Shown here: positions 13,510 to 20,633 of the stretch, in pieces
How the letters are laid out: every line of letters starts with the position of its first letter
Position numbering within the stretch: position 1 is the stretch's first letter
Assembly: GCA_009697485.1 (NCBI GenBank)
Contig: SICY01000003.1
Location: forward strand, 1 to 20,633
Reading direction: 5' to 3'
Length of the DNA: 20,633 nt
From: Nitrosarchaeum sp.
GTDB lineage: Archaea; Thermoproteota; Nitrososphaeria; Nitrososphaerales; Nitrosopumilaceae
Program-made: the position numbers and the translations under genes
The notes under the pieces: model-generated
What the model was told of the DNA's origin: nothing
Seen by the model: the letters and a program-made list of their open reading frames with translations, nothing else
Databases searched by the model: none

Positions 13510-14358
13510 TCACTTGGACTTGATGTGAACCTTTCTCCATCTAACTTCAAGCTTGTTTTCTAGATGCATCTTTGTTGCTTTTAGCAATGTGTCTGCTTCT
13601 AGTTTTTGACCTTTGGTTTTAATTTCCTCTAATGTATCATTTGGATCAACTTCAAAAGAATCCTGAAATATTATTGGTCCCTGATCCAAATTTTCTGTTA
13701 CGTAATGAGATGTTACACCAACTATTTTTGTTCCTCTTTCATAAGCTTGTGCATATGCTAAAGCACCTGGAAATGCAGGTAATAGTGATGGATGAATATT
13801 GATTATTCTATTTGGATATCTCCAAACAAAGTTTGGGCTAAGAATTTTCATGTATCTTGCAAGTACGATCAAATCAATTTCACGCTTTTTACAAACTTCC
13901 ATTATTTTTTCTTCAGCTTTTTCTTGATTTGCATCACCAATTACAATAAATGGAATTTTTGCTTTCGTTGCCATTGGCTCTAATGTTTTCTCAGTTCCTA
14001 TAATTACAGAAATATTTCCTTTCAGTGATTTCTTTTTTCCAGCATTTAGTATTGTTTCCAGACAGCGTGGTTCTTTTGTAACTAGTATTGCAATCTTTTT
14101 TTCTGAATTTGTTTCATGATGAGTGTTTACATCCATCTTTTCTTTTTTTGACAAGACTTGAATTCCAGAATCAAACTTTTTTACATCTACTGATTTGGTA
14201 AAAGATGCTTCAAGATACATACCAAAATGACCTTTGATGACATTTTGATTTACTTTTTCGATGTTACCACCGTTTTCAAATACAAAATTAGTAAATGCTG
14301 CAACTATTCCTTCTCTGTCTTTTCCAACTACTGTAATTCCAATTACTGTCTTTTTCAT
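13510..14358 (-). CDS. purU: formyltetrahydrofolate deformylase
   Basis: The 282-residue protein has an N-terminal ACT domain (about 1-85, VGKDREGIVAAFTNFVFENGGNI) and a C-terminal formyl-transferase-type hydrolase domain (about 88-280). PurU splits 10-formyl-tetrahydrofolate into tetrahydrofolate and formate, supplying formate and balancing one-carbon pools; the ACT part senses amino acids in bacteria. Catalytic positions seen are Asn187 and His189 (INIHPSLLP) and Asp225 (LDQGPII), matching the Asn-His-Asp triad of the family. The tail AYERGTKIVGVTSHYV is typical. It is the first gene of a two-gene unit with the creatininase-family gene and is divergent from the EamA transporter. Confidence 0.92.
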   Translation of the reverse strand: MKKTVIGITVVGKDREGIVAAFTNFVFENGGNIEKVNQNVIKGHFGMYLEASFTKSVDVKKFDSGIQVLSKKEKMDVNTHHETNSEKKIAILVTKEPRCLETILNAGKKKSLKGNISVIIGTEKTLEPMATKAKIPFIVIGDANQEKAEEKIMEVCKKREIDLIVLARYMKILSPNFVWRYPNRIINIHPSLLPAFPGALAYAQAYERGTKIVGVTSHYVTENLDQGPIIFQDSFEVDPNDTLEEIKTKGQKLEADTLLKATKMHLENKLEVRWRKVHIKSK

Positions 14359-14458
14359 AACTTTTCTTGATCACTATTTTCTCATTATTAATCATTCACA
14401 GAAATCTGCAATATGTGTAGAATATAGTCAGGCAGGAATTTTGCACTGCTTTCTTCCA

Positions 14459-14497
14459 AGAATGTAGGCAAGGCATTCTAAAAACACGATTTAAAAT
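14459..14497 (+). promoter_or_regulatory. promoter region of the EamA transporter gene
   Basis: A TATA-like ATTTAAAAT (14489-14497) is centred about 29 nt before the ATG at 14522. Ten bases upstream of it lies an inverted repeat, AGAATG (14459-14464) and CATTCT (14474-14479), with a 9-nt spacer. That is a candidate regulator site in the purU/EamA divergent spacer. Confidence 0.35.
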
Positions 14498-14521
14498 AAA
14501 CACGTCATTAATTCCAAAGGC

Positions 14522-15427
14522 ATGGATTTAACCCAAAAATATGGTAATCAACGACTCGGTTACCTGTTTGCAGTTTTGGCTGCTATCATGTTTGGTTCAG
14601 TATCCGTATTGGCAAAGCCTCTTGTATCTTCAGTTGATCCTATTTTGCTTGCATCTTTGGTTTATATCATATCTGCCATTACTCTGAGTCCTTTTGCACA
14701 AAAGAAAAAGCAAAAACTTGCAAGAAAAGACATTTTGTTGATTCTATCCATTGCGATTTGCGGTGCTGCAATTGCACCAAGCTTGTACTTTGTAGGGTTG
14801 ACACATGCAAGTGCATCAGACGCAGCATTGATTGCAAATGGTGAGGTGTTCTTTTCTGTTTTGCTTGCAGTGATATTTTTCAAAGAAAAGTTAAAACTTG
14901 TAGGATGGATTGCAATATTTTTGGTACTAACTGGTATGGTAATTGTCACTACAGATCTTAATTTTGCAGATTTTACCTTACAGCAAATACACTATAAGGA
15001 TATGTTACTTATCTTGGCCATGTTGTTTTGGGCATTTGATAATAATTTGAGCAGATACCTTGCACAAAAACTGGATGTTGCAAAGATTGTACAGATGAAA
15101 TCTGCAATCGGTGGAGTTTTGTTGTTTGTAATTGCAGTGTTTGTGTTTGATGTTAAAATCAACATTGATGCGCCACAAATAATTCCGATTCTTGTATTAG
15201 GAGTGATTGGATTTGCAGCATCGCTTTACTTTTTCTTGCAAAGCCTAAAGAGAATCAATACTGTTAGAACAATCACTATATTTTCAATGTCATCAGTATT
15301 TGGTCTTGTTGCAGCCTCCACATTTCTTGGAGAACATATTAGTGAATACCAAGTTATGGCAGCAGGAATTATGATTCTTGGAATTTATATGATAAACAAG
15401 AAAGAAGCAGTAATTAGCCCAGCATAG
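14522..15427 (+). CDS. EamA/DMT-family transporter
   Basis: The 301-residue integral membrane protein has about ten hydrophobic helices in two EamA repeats (about 13-140 and 158-293). The first repeat begins YLFAVLAAIMFGSVSVLAKPLV; between helices are short basic loops such as KKKQKLARKD. The family exports or imports amino acids, nucleosides or other small metabolites; no substrate can be named. It stands alone: divergent from purU, with the small membrane protein following 69 nt later under its own TATA box. The ATG fits a leaderless transcript. Confidence 0.88.
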   Translation: MDLTQKYGNQRLGYLFAVLAAIMFGSVSVLAKPLVSSVDPILLASLVYIISAITLSPFAQKKKQKLARKDILLILSIAICGAAIAPSLYFVGLTHASASDAALIANGEVFFSVLLAVIFFKEKLKLVGWIAIFLVLTGMVIVTTDLNFADFTLQQIHYKDMLLILAMLFWAFDNNLSRYLAQKLDVAKIVQMKSAIGGVLLFVIAVFVFDVKINIDAPQIIPILVLGVIGFAASLYFFLQSLKRINTVRTITIFSMSSVFGLVAASTFLGEHISEYQVMAAGIMILGIYMINKKEAVISPA

Positions 15428-15466
15428 ATTTTTCCTTCCAAAAAATGTAGGTAGTAGATTCAAATC

Positions 15467-15474
15467 TTTTAATA
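15467..15474 (+). promoter_or_regulatory. TATA box of the small membrane protein gene
   Basis: TTTTAATA is centred 26 nt ahead of the ATG at 15497, again consistent with a leaderless transcript and with transcription independent of the EamA gene. Confidence 0.45.
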
Positions 15475-15496
15475 AATAAAATAATACTAGTATATC

Positions 15497-15724
15497 ATGA
15501 AAAAATCTGCCAAAATAGCAATAATTGCAGGAATTTGTGTAGCGGTAATTATTGGTGGATTGGCACTGTTTGTACATTTCAGTCTCTCAGAGATAGAAAA
15601 AAATGAAACGGAACAAGAAAGCACAGAACAAATTGCAAAAGAAGCACTCGAAGTAATTAGTGGAAAGAAACCACATTCTGAAGAAAACGAATCTGAAGAA
15701 CAATATGAAAAAGAATTACCCTGA
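15497..15724 (+). CDS. small single-pass membrane protein, acidic tail
   Basis: I recognise no family. The 75-residue protein starts MKKSAK, has one transmembrane helix (about 7-28, IAIIAGICVAVIIGGLALFVHF), and continues with a strongly acidic, Glu/Lys/Ser-rich helix likely to face outside. A cleavable signal peptide is less likely because the helix is long and no Ala-x-Ala site follows. The TATA box placed for this ATG supports expression. It lies between the EamA transporter and tRNA-Leu, with no operon partner. Confidence 0.6.
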   Translation: MKKSAKIAIIAGICVAVIIGGLALFVHFSLSEIEKNETEQESTEQIAKEALEVISGKKPHSEENESEEQYEKELP

Positions 15725-15797
15725 GCAACTCAGAACATTAAACTAAAAGAAAACAAACCAGATGAATCCCTCATACTCTAACTATACAAATACAATA

Positions 15798-15882
15798 TGC
15801 GGGAGGTGGGATTTGAACCCACGAACTCCTAAGAGATAGGGTCCTAAGCCCTACGCCTTTGACCAGGCTGGGCGACTCCCGC
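15798..15882 (-). tRNA. tRNA-Leu (anticodon UAG)
   Basis: The 85-nt class II tRNA has acceptor GCGGGAG/CTCCCGC, anticodon stem TAGGG/CCCTA with loop CTTAGGA (anticodon TAG, reading CUN/CUA), a long variable arm between anticodon and T arms, T arm GTGGG-TTCAAAT-CCCAC, and A73. The long arm plus the anticodon identify leucine. No intron and no encoded CCA are seen. Confidence 0.95.
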
Positions 15883-15904
15883 ATCGGACTTGCCATTAAA
15901 CACA

Positions 15905-15913
15905 AATTTATCT
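15905..15913 (+). promoter_or_regulatory. TATA box deciding the phosphohexomutase start
   Basis: AATTTATCT is about 21-22 nt ahead of the GTG at 15930 and only about 9 nt from the in-frame TTG at 15918, so GTG is the only start of the two that could be on the transcript. Confidence 0.4.
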
Positions 15914-15929
15914 ATTATTGAACTACATT

Positions 15930-17300
15930 GTGGCAAAATTTTTTGGAACTAATGGAATCCGCGGAGTCTTTTCTGAAGACTTTACCTTAGAATTTGTACA
16001 TGATATGACATTAGCAATTGCAACATACTTTACAAAAGGACCAATACTAGTTGGATATGACGGAAGAGAATCAAGTACTATCATTGCTAAAGTTGTATGC
16101 TCTGCACTAAATTATGCCGGACTAGATTGTAATAATGCAGGACTAGTACCAACACCATGTCTCGAGTATGCTGTAAAAAAACTTGCCTACTCTGGTGGAA
16201 TAATGATCACAGCATCTCACAATCCATCACAATACAATGGAATCAAACCAGCTGCAAAAGATGGTGTAGAGATTTCACGAGAAGATGAATTAGTAATTGA
16301 AGATATATTTTTGAATAAAACTTGGATAAAAAATCCCTCAAAGTGGGGAATCACAGGAAAAGAAGACAGAGCAATCAATGTTTATGTTGATGGAATAATC
16401 TCTCAAGTAAATTCACAGAAAATAAAATCAAAAAATCTCAAAGTTGTTTTAGATTTAGGAAATGGTGCACAAGCAGTAACTGCACCTATATTTTGTCAAT
16501 CTATTGGATGTAAAACATTTTTGATTAATGAAAAAATTGATGGCTTATTTCCAGGACGTGGATCAGAACCAACCCCACAAAATCTATCTGAGCTTTCAAA
16601 ATCAGTTTTACAAAATAATGCAGATCTTGGAATTGCATTTGACGGCGATGGTGACAGAAGTATTTTCTGTGATGATAAAGGAGAGATATTTAGTGGTGAC
16701 AAGTCTGCACTAGTCCTCACAAAATTTATTTTACAAAAAAATCCAAACTCTCTAGTTGTTACTTGTTTGAATTCTGGCTCTAACATAGAACTAGTTGCAA
16801 ATGAATTTAATTCACAAGTGATACGTACCAAAGTAGGAAGTGTAGAGGTATCCCGCAAGATGGTTCCAACAAACGCATTAATTGGTTTTGAAGAAAATGG
16901 TGGATTCATGTATGGAAAACATAATCAGGTAAGAGACGGTTGTATGACTTTGGCTTTAATGCTAGAATTATTAGCCACATCTGGAAAAAAATTATCTGAG
17001 GAAATCTCTAGTCTTTTGCCTTCTTTTACGACAAAAGATAAAGTCACTTGTTCCCAAGAAGATTCTAAAAAATTAATCCAATCATTAAAGAAAGAATTTC
17101 CAAATTCTGATACAACTGATGGAATCAAAATTACAACCAATTCTAAAAACTGGGTAATGATTAGACCAAGTGGGACAGAGCCAATCATCAGAATATATGG
17201 TGAAGCTGAAAGTCAGCAAAAGCTAGATGATTTAATGTCAAAATACATCCAAAAAGTCAAGTCTATCATTTCCGATAACACTTTTAAAACCAATCTCTAG
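15930..17300 (+). CDS. phosphoglucosamine/phosphomanno-mutase family
   Basis: From GTG at 15930 the protein has 456 residues and begins MAKFFGTNGIRGVF, the normal start of this family; a TTG at 15918 in frame would add four residues with no support. Alpha-D-phosphohexomutases move phosphate between C1 and C6 of a hexose phosphate through a phosphoserine. Motifs are complete: the phosphoserine loop TASHNPSQYNG (Ser96), metal loop DGDGDR (Asp238 on), sugar-binding FEENGGFMY, and phosphate-binding RPSGTEP near the C-terminus. In archaea these enzymes act on glucosamine-, glucose- or mannose-phosphate for glycan and nucleotide-sugar synthesis; substrate choice cannot be read here. It is followed 41 nt later by the ribosomal operon. 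Confidence 0.9.
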   Translation: MAKFFGTNGIRGVFSEDFTLEFVHDMTLAIATYFTKGPILVGYDGRESSTIIAKVVCSALNYAGLDCNNAGLVPTPCLEYAVKKLAYSGGIMITASHNPSQYNGIKPAAKDGVEISREDELVIEDIFLNKTWIKNPSKWGITGKEDRAINVYVDGIISQVNSQKIKSKNLKVVLDLGNGAQAVTAPIFCQSIGCKTFLINEKIDGLFPGRGSEPTPQNLSELSKSVLQNNADLGIAFDGDGDRSIFCDDKGEIFSGDKSALVLTKFILQKNPNSLVVTCLNSGSNIELVANEFNSQVIRTKVGSVEVSRKMVPTNALIGFEENGGFMYGKHNQVRDGCMTLALMLELLATSGKKLSEEISSLLPSFTTKDKVTCSQEDSKKLIQSLKKEFPNSDTTDGIKITTNSKNWVMIRPSGTEPIIRIYGEAESQQKLDDLMSKYIQKVKSIISDNTFKTNL

Positions 17301-17341
17301 AATGATTGGAATGGAGAATGATCCCTAAAGGGTGATATAGT

Positions 17342-17728
17342 ATGGGTAAACCTTATTATGTAAAATTTGAGACGCCTGAAGAACTCGTAAATCCAATCTT
17401 GGAAGCTGTTAGAGTCGCATCTACCAGCGGTAAAGTAAAGAAAGGAACCAACGAAGCTACAAAGGCAATTGAACGAGGAACAAGTAAACTAATCATTATC
17501 GCTGAAGATGTTGAACCACCAGAGGTAGTCGCTCATCTTCCAATTCTATGTGAAGAACAGGGTGCAGCATATGCATTTGTTCCAAGCAAGCAAGAACTAG
17601 GAAAATCTTTAGGCATTGACATTACTTCTGCCGCTGCAGCAATTTTAGACGCTGGTGATGCACAACACATAGTCGATCAAGTTGTCTCAGCAATTGCTAA
17701 AATTAAAGGTGGTAAGACCAGTAAATGA
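17342..17728 (+). CDS. rpl7ae: 50S ribosomal protein L7Ae
   Basis: The 128-residue L7Ae binds kink-turn RNA in the large ribosomal subunit, and in archaea also in C/D and H/ACA guide RNPs and RNase P. The family core is plain: KKGTNEATKAIERG, then LIIIAEDVEPPEVVAHLPILCEE, then YAFVPSKQELGKSLG. A GGTG-type ribosome binding site (GGGTGAT, about 17330-17336) lies 5 nt before the ATG, so this gene has a translated leader, unlike the leaderless genes nearby. It heads L7Ae - S28e - L24e - NDK - aIF5B, a well-known archaeal order. Confidence 0.97.
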   Translation: MGKPYYVKFETPEELVNPILEAVRVASTSGKVKKGTNEATKAIERGTSKLIIIAEDVEPPEVVAHLPILCEEQGAAYAFVPSKQELGKSLGIDITSAAAAILDAGDAQHIVDQVVSAIAKIKGGKTSK

Positions 17729-17937
17729 GCACTACAACTGACGACGTAACTCAATCTGAAATTATTCAAATTGTTGGTAGAACTGGTATTGCTGGCGAAG
17801 TTATTCAAGTTAGAGTAAAAGTTCTTTCTGGTAAAGACAAAGGTAGAATTCTCACTAGAAACGTAAAAGGCTCCGTTAGAATAGGAGAAATTCTAATGCT
17901 ACGAGAAACAGAAAGAGAAGCAAAGAAAATTCATTAG
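17725..17937 (+). CDS. rps28e: 30S ribosomal protein S28e
   Basis: The 70-residue protein contains the S28e/OB-fold sequence IIQIVGRTGIAGEVIQVRVK and ends LMLRETEREAKKIH, the conserved family tail. It is a small-subunit component. Its ATG overlaps the L7Ae stop (ATGA), implying coupled translation. Confidence 0.97.
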   Translation: MSTTTDDVTQSEIIQIVGRTGIAGEVIQVRVKVLSGKDKGRILTRNVKGSVRIGEILMLRETEREAKKIH

Positions 17938-17947
17938 GTGAAAAGAT

Positions 17948-18151
17948 ATGAGTCTCTTAGTAAAACCCTGCAGTTTTTGTGCAAGACCTGTTGCAAAAGG
18001 TTCAGGTACAATGCTTGCAAAAAATGACGGAACTGTTTTATGGTTTTGTTCTGCAAAATGCAAGAAAAATGCACTAGAGCTAAAACGTGATCCAAGAAAA
18101 CTAAAGTGGACCAAGAAATACGTTAAAGGCGGAATTCAACACAAGAAATAA
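17948..18151 (+). CDS. rpl24e: 50S ribosomal protein L24e
   Basis: The 67-residue zinc-binding ribosomal protein has Cys8 and Cys11 (CSFC) with Cys34 and Cys38 (CSAKC), the L24e ribbon, and a basic end with KLKWTKKYVKG. It joins the large subunit near the subunit interface. An AGGTGA ribosome binding site precedes the ATG by about 7 nt, overlapping the end of the S28e gene. Confidence 0.97.
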   Translation: MSLLVKPCSFCARPVAKGSGTMLAKNDGTVLWFCSAKCKKNALELKRDPRKLKWTKKYVKGGIQHKK

Positions 18152-18153
18152 AA

Positions 18154-18555
18154 TTGGCTGAACATACTCTTTTCATTGTAAAACCAGATGCAGTATCTAG
18201 AAAACTTACGGGTGAAGTCATTGCAAGATTTGAGAAAAAGGGATTCAAACTTTTAAAATTAAAAATGTTTACATTTACACAAAAGCAAGCTGAAAACTTC
18301 TATGGAGTCCATAAAGACAAACCATTCTTTGGTGAATTAACATCATTTATCACATCAGGTCCAGTTGTTGCAGCAATAATTGAGGGAAACAATGCAATTG
18401 CAACTACACGAATCATGGTTGGTGCAACAAAATCCTTTGAGGCAGTACCTGGTTCAATAAGAGGAGACTTTGGATTGGGATTTAGTGACAATATCATTCA
18501 TGCATCTGATTCACAGGAAAGTTTTGATCACGAATCGAGGGTAGCGTTTGAGTGA
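18154..18555 (+). CDS. ndk: nucleoside diphosphate kinase
   Basis: The 133-residue NDK passes the gamma phosphate from NTPs to NDPs by a phosphohistidine. The active His116 lies in NIIHASDS. Other marks are FIVKPDAV at the start, the Kpn-loop region SGPVVAAIIEG, and the SIRGDFG stretch. The start is TTG two bases after the L24e stop, and no ATG lies upstream in frame. Placement between L24e and aIF5B is typical of archaea. Confidence 0.96.
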   Translation: MAEHTLFIVKPDAVSRKLTGEVIARFEKKGFKLLKLKMFTFTQKQAENFYGVHKDKPFFGELTSFITSGPVVAAIIEGNNAIATTRIMVGATKSFEAVPGSIRGDFGLGFSDNIIHASDSQESFDHESRVAFE

Positions 18556-18560
18556 TTTGA

Positions 18561-20342
18561 TTGCAAATTCGTCAACCTATTGTGGTAGTTTTAGGTCACG
18601 TAGACTCTGGTAAGACATCTCTCTTAGATAAAATTCGAGGTACTGGTGTTCAAGGCAGGGAGGCCGGAGGCATCACTCAGCACATTGGTGCAAGTTTTCT
18701 TCCAACTGAAACAATCAAAGAGACATGTGGTCAATTATACAAAAAACTACAAGAATCAGAAAACCAGGTTCCTGGAATTCTAGTAATTGACACACCAGGA
18801 CACGAGGTCTTTACAAATCTTAGAGCAAGAGGTGGATCTGCTGCTGATATTGCTATATTGGTAGTTGATGTTAATCGAGGATTTCAGCCGCAAACAAATG
18901 AGAGTTTGAAAATTCTGCAGAGCAGAAAAGTTCCATTTGTTGTTGCACTAAACAAATGTGATCAGATATCTGGATGGAGAAAATCCGAAACCAAATTCAT
19001 CACACAGGCAATCAAAGAGCAAGACGCGTTTATTCAAACTGATCTTGATCAAAAAATCTATGATGTGGTAGGAACTTTATCTATTTTGGGATATCAGTCC
19101 GAAGCATTTTATAGAGTTAAAGACTTTAAATCAGAAATTGCAATTGTGCCAATCTCTGCAAGATCTGGAGTTGGAATACCAGAATTGCTTGCAGTACTAG
19201 TTGGATTGACACAGCAATATCTGCAAAAAAGACTAGATCAAAAAGAAAAAGAATCTCATGGAATAGTACTTGAGGTAAATGATGAGGTTGGATTAGGTCA
19301 TACAGCTAATATCATACTAATTGATGGCAGTATCAAAAAAGGTGATACAATAGTTGTTGCAAAAAGAGATTCAGTTATTGTAACAAAACCAAAAGCAATT
19401 CTTTTACCAAAACCACTAGATGAAATGCGTGACCCTAGAGACAAATTCAAACCAGTACAAAGTGTTAATGCAGCTGCAGGACTCAAAATTGCATCACCTG
19501 ACCTTGAAGGAGTCTTACCTGGCAGTACTCTTTATGTTGCATCCAATCCAGCTGAAATAGCAAAATACACCAAGCTAATCGAATCAGAAATGAAATCGGT
19601 ATTCATTGATACACAAACAAATGGTGTTGTTTTAAAATGCGATACTATAGGCTCACTTGAGGCAATAGTTGAGATGCTGCGACGCTCACAAGTGCCAATA
19701 ACAAAGGCAGACATTGGACCAGTTAACCGTCGAGATATCATGGAGGCAAAAGCAATCAAAGAAAATGACAGACATCTAGGTGTGATATTATCCTTTAATG
19801 TCAAGATACTTCCTGATGCAAAAGAAGAATCCGAAGACAGTCACATCAAGATTTTTGAAGACAAAATAATTTACAGTCTGATTGATAATTACAATAATTG
19901 GGTAAGTGATGACACTGCCAATGAAGAAGATGCAGTCTTTGCCGAACTAACACCAATTTCTAAATTCACATTCCTCAAAGGCTATGTTTTTAGGAATACC
20001 GATCCTGCAGTATTTGGAATTAGAGTCGATGTTGGAACTCTGAAACAAAAAGTCCCCTTTATGAATAAAGATGGAAGAAAAATTGGTCTAGTCCATCAGC
20101 TTCAACTTGATAAAAAAACTGTACCTTCTGCCAAAACAGGACAAGAAGTCGCATGCTCTGTTACAGGTGTAACAATTGGTAGACATATTTTTGAAGACGA
20201 AGTATTCTATACTTTTCCTCCATCACATGAGGCAAAAAAACTCGTTGCCAAATTTCTGCACAAGCTTAGTTCTGAAGAGCAAGAAACTCTAAATAAAATT
20301 ATAGAAATTCAACGAAGCAAAGATGCTACTTACGCTTACTAG
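18561..20342 (+). CDS. infB: translation initiation factor aIF5B
   Basis: The 593-residue GTPase promotes subunit joining and initiator tRNA placement, as IF2/eIF5B. It has a G domain (about 6-220) with G1 GHVDSGKT (12-19), G3 DTPGHE (77-82, catalytic His81) and G4 NKCD (131-134). Domain II starts near 233 (HGIVLEVNDEVGLG), domain III near 340-440, and domain IV (YVFRNTDPAVFGIRV onward) ends with C-terminal helices (SSEEQETLNKI). Length is normal for archaeal forms, which lack the long eukaryotic N-terminus. The start is TTG, 5 nt after the ndk stop. The TAG overlaps the stop codon of the opposing thioredoxin-like fragment. Confidence 0.96.
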   Translation: MQIRQPIVVVLGHVDSGKTSLLDKIRGTGVQGREAGGITQHIGASFLPTETIKETCGQLYKKLQESENQVPGILVIDTPGHEVFTNLRARGGSAADIAILVVDVNRGFQPQTNESLKILQSRKVPFVVALNKCDQISGWRKSETKFITQAIKEQDAFIQTDLDQKIYDVVGTLSILGYQSEAFYRVKDFKSEIAIVPISARSGVGIPELLAVLVGLTQQYLQKRLDQKEKESHGIVLEVNDEVGLGHTANIILIDGSIKKGDTIVVAKRDSVIVTKPKAILLPKPLDEMRDPRDKFKPVQSVNAAAGLKIASPDLEGVLPGSTLYVASNPAEIAKYTKLIESEMKSVFIDTQTNGVVLKCDTIGSLEAIVEMLRRSQVPITKADIGPVNRRDIMEAKAIKENDRHLGVILSFNVKILPDAKEESEDSHIKIFEDKIIYSLIDNYNNWVSDDTANEEDAVFAELTPISKFTFLKGYVFRNTDPAVFGIRVDVGTLKQKVPFMNKDGRKIGLVHQLQLDKKTVPSAKTGQEVACSVTGVTIGRHIFEDEVFYTFPPSHEAKKLVAKFLHKLSSEEQETLNKIIEIQRSKDATYAY

Positions 20343-20555
20343 TCTGAATATTTTTTGCAAATCATATGAATTCCAGGCGCACCAACTGCACCCATCATCT
20401 TATCAACTATTTGTCCTGATTTGAACATGATAAACATTGGAATTGATTGCACTGCAAATCTCATTGCAATGTTTTGGTTTTGATCTACATTAACTCGCGC
20501 AAATTTTATCTTTGGATATTTTGGAATGATGTCATCAGCATTTGCTATTGTTACA
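20339..20555 (-). pseudogene. thioredoxin-like gene, C-terminal part only
   Basis: Reading leftward, the frame gives ADDIIPKYPKIKFARVNVDQ, then NQNIAMRFAVQSIPMFIMFKSGQIVDKMMGAVG and a TAG at 20341-20339. This is the C-terminal half of a thioredoxin fold (VNVD strand, cis-Pro in SIPMF, late glycine). The N-terminal half with a WCxxC site should lie to the right, but an in-frame TGA occurs near 20560 and the following sequence reads as a different gene on the other strand. The start is therefore missing. Whether this is a real truncation or a joining error at the contig end cannot be told here. Confidence 0.7.
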
Positions 20556-20633
20556 ATTCAAATGATGTTAGTTAATGGAAAAACTAGAGAAATAGGTGTA
20601 ATGAGATCAATAGGTGCAACAAGAAAAGATATC
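20541..20633 (+). CDS. FtsX/MacB-type ABC transporter permease, internal fragment
   Basis: In frame from about 20541 the plus strand reads FAIVTIQMMLVNGKTREIGV followed by MRSIGATRKDI to the window end. A hydrophobic helix followed by xRTREIGVMRAIGATRxDI is the hallmark of FtsX-domain permeases (MacB/LolC type). The gene is cut by the window end, and its upstream part is absent because the frame runs antisense through the thioredoxin-like fragment and meets TGA at 20481. Only about 30 residues are seen. Confidence 0.55.

Noticed and set aside
13505..13540. Upstream ATG for the creatininase-family gene
   Set aside because: It lies inside purU and adds 12 residues before the family's usual start; the ATG at 13504, just after the purU stop, is better.
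15918..15929. TTG start of the phosphohexomutase
   Set aside because: The added four residues are not part of the family start, and the TATA box is too close for TTG to be on the transcript.
16496..16909. 137-codon antisense frame inside the phosphohexomutase gene
   Set aside because: It is fully covered by a gene with complete family motifs; no promoter or family resemblance is seen.

Overview
The window is about 20.6 kb of AT-rich, tightly packed archaeal DNA. I read it as a marine, Nitrosopumilus-like ammonia-oxidising archaeon (Nitrososphaerota/Thaumarchaeota). The reasons are archaeal/eukaryotic-type genes (aIF5B, L7Ae, S28e, L24e, L37e, Lsm, Sec11-type signal peptidase), TATA boxes about 25 nt upstream of start codons, and an ADP-forming acyl-CoA synthetase next to 4-hydroxybutyryl-CoA dehydratase, the pair expected for the thaumarchaeal 3-hydroxypropionate/4-hydroxybutyrate carbon-fixation cycle. 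No amo gene is present, so the lineage is inferred.

Layout. 1-3.75 kb (+): the two carbon-fixation genes. 3.77-5.2 kb (-): signal peptidase I downstream of a zinc-ribbon/PRC-barrel protein. 5.3-6.8 kb: thioredoxin, two convergent zinc-ribbon proteins and tRNA-Ala(CGC). 6.9-9.7 kb: a secreted, membrane-anchored PQQ-type sugar dehydrogenase (-) and a cyclic amidohydrolase (+). 9.7-10.7 kb is the only loose region. It holds a candidate structured small RNA with a bacterial-looking terminator, a possible tiny leaderless gene, and a RelB/RelE-like toxin-antitoxin pair whose toxin is cut short by an in-frame TAG. 10.7-12.7 kb (-): an Lsm - L37e - membrane coiled-coil protein - RpiA operon. L37e is only 55 codons long. 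12.8-14.4 kb (-): PurU followed by a creatininase-family hydrolase. 14.5-15.9 kb: an EamA transporter, a small membrane protein and tRNA-Leu(UAG). 15.9-20.3 kb (+): phosphohexomutase, then the informational operon L7Ae - S28e - L24e - NDK - aIF5B. The last 300 bases hold the C-terminal part of a thioredoxin-like gene (-) that runs directly into a piece of an FtsX/MacB-type ABC permease (+).

The genes are mostly housekeeping. Carbon fixation (4HB-CoA synthetase and dehydratase) is the strongest metabolic signal. PurU and the creatininase-family enzyme may both release formate. RpiA and the phosphomutase serve sugar-phosphate metabolism. Start codons are often GTG or TTG: isolated genes look leaderless, while internal genes of the ribosomal operon carry GGTG-type ribosome binding sites. 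The most unusual parts are the candidate small RNA near 9.87-9.96 kb, the broken toxin with its palindromic operator, the cluster of zinc-ribbon proteins around thioredoxin, and the abrupt gene junction at the right end, which may be an assembly chimera.
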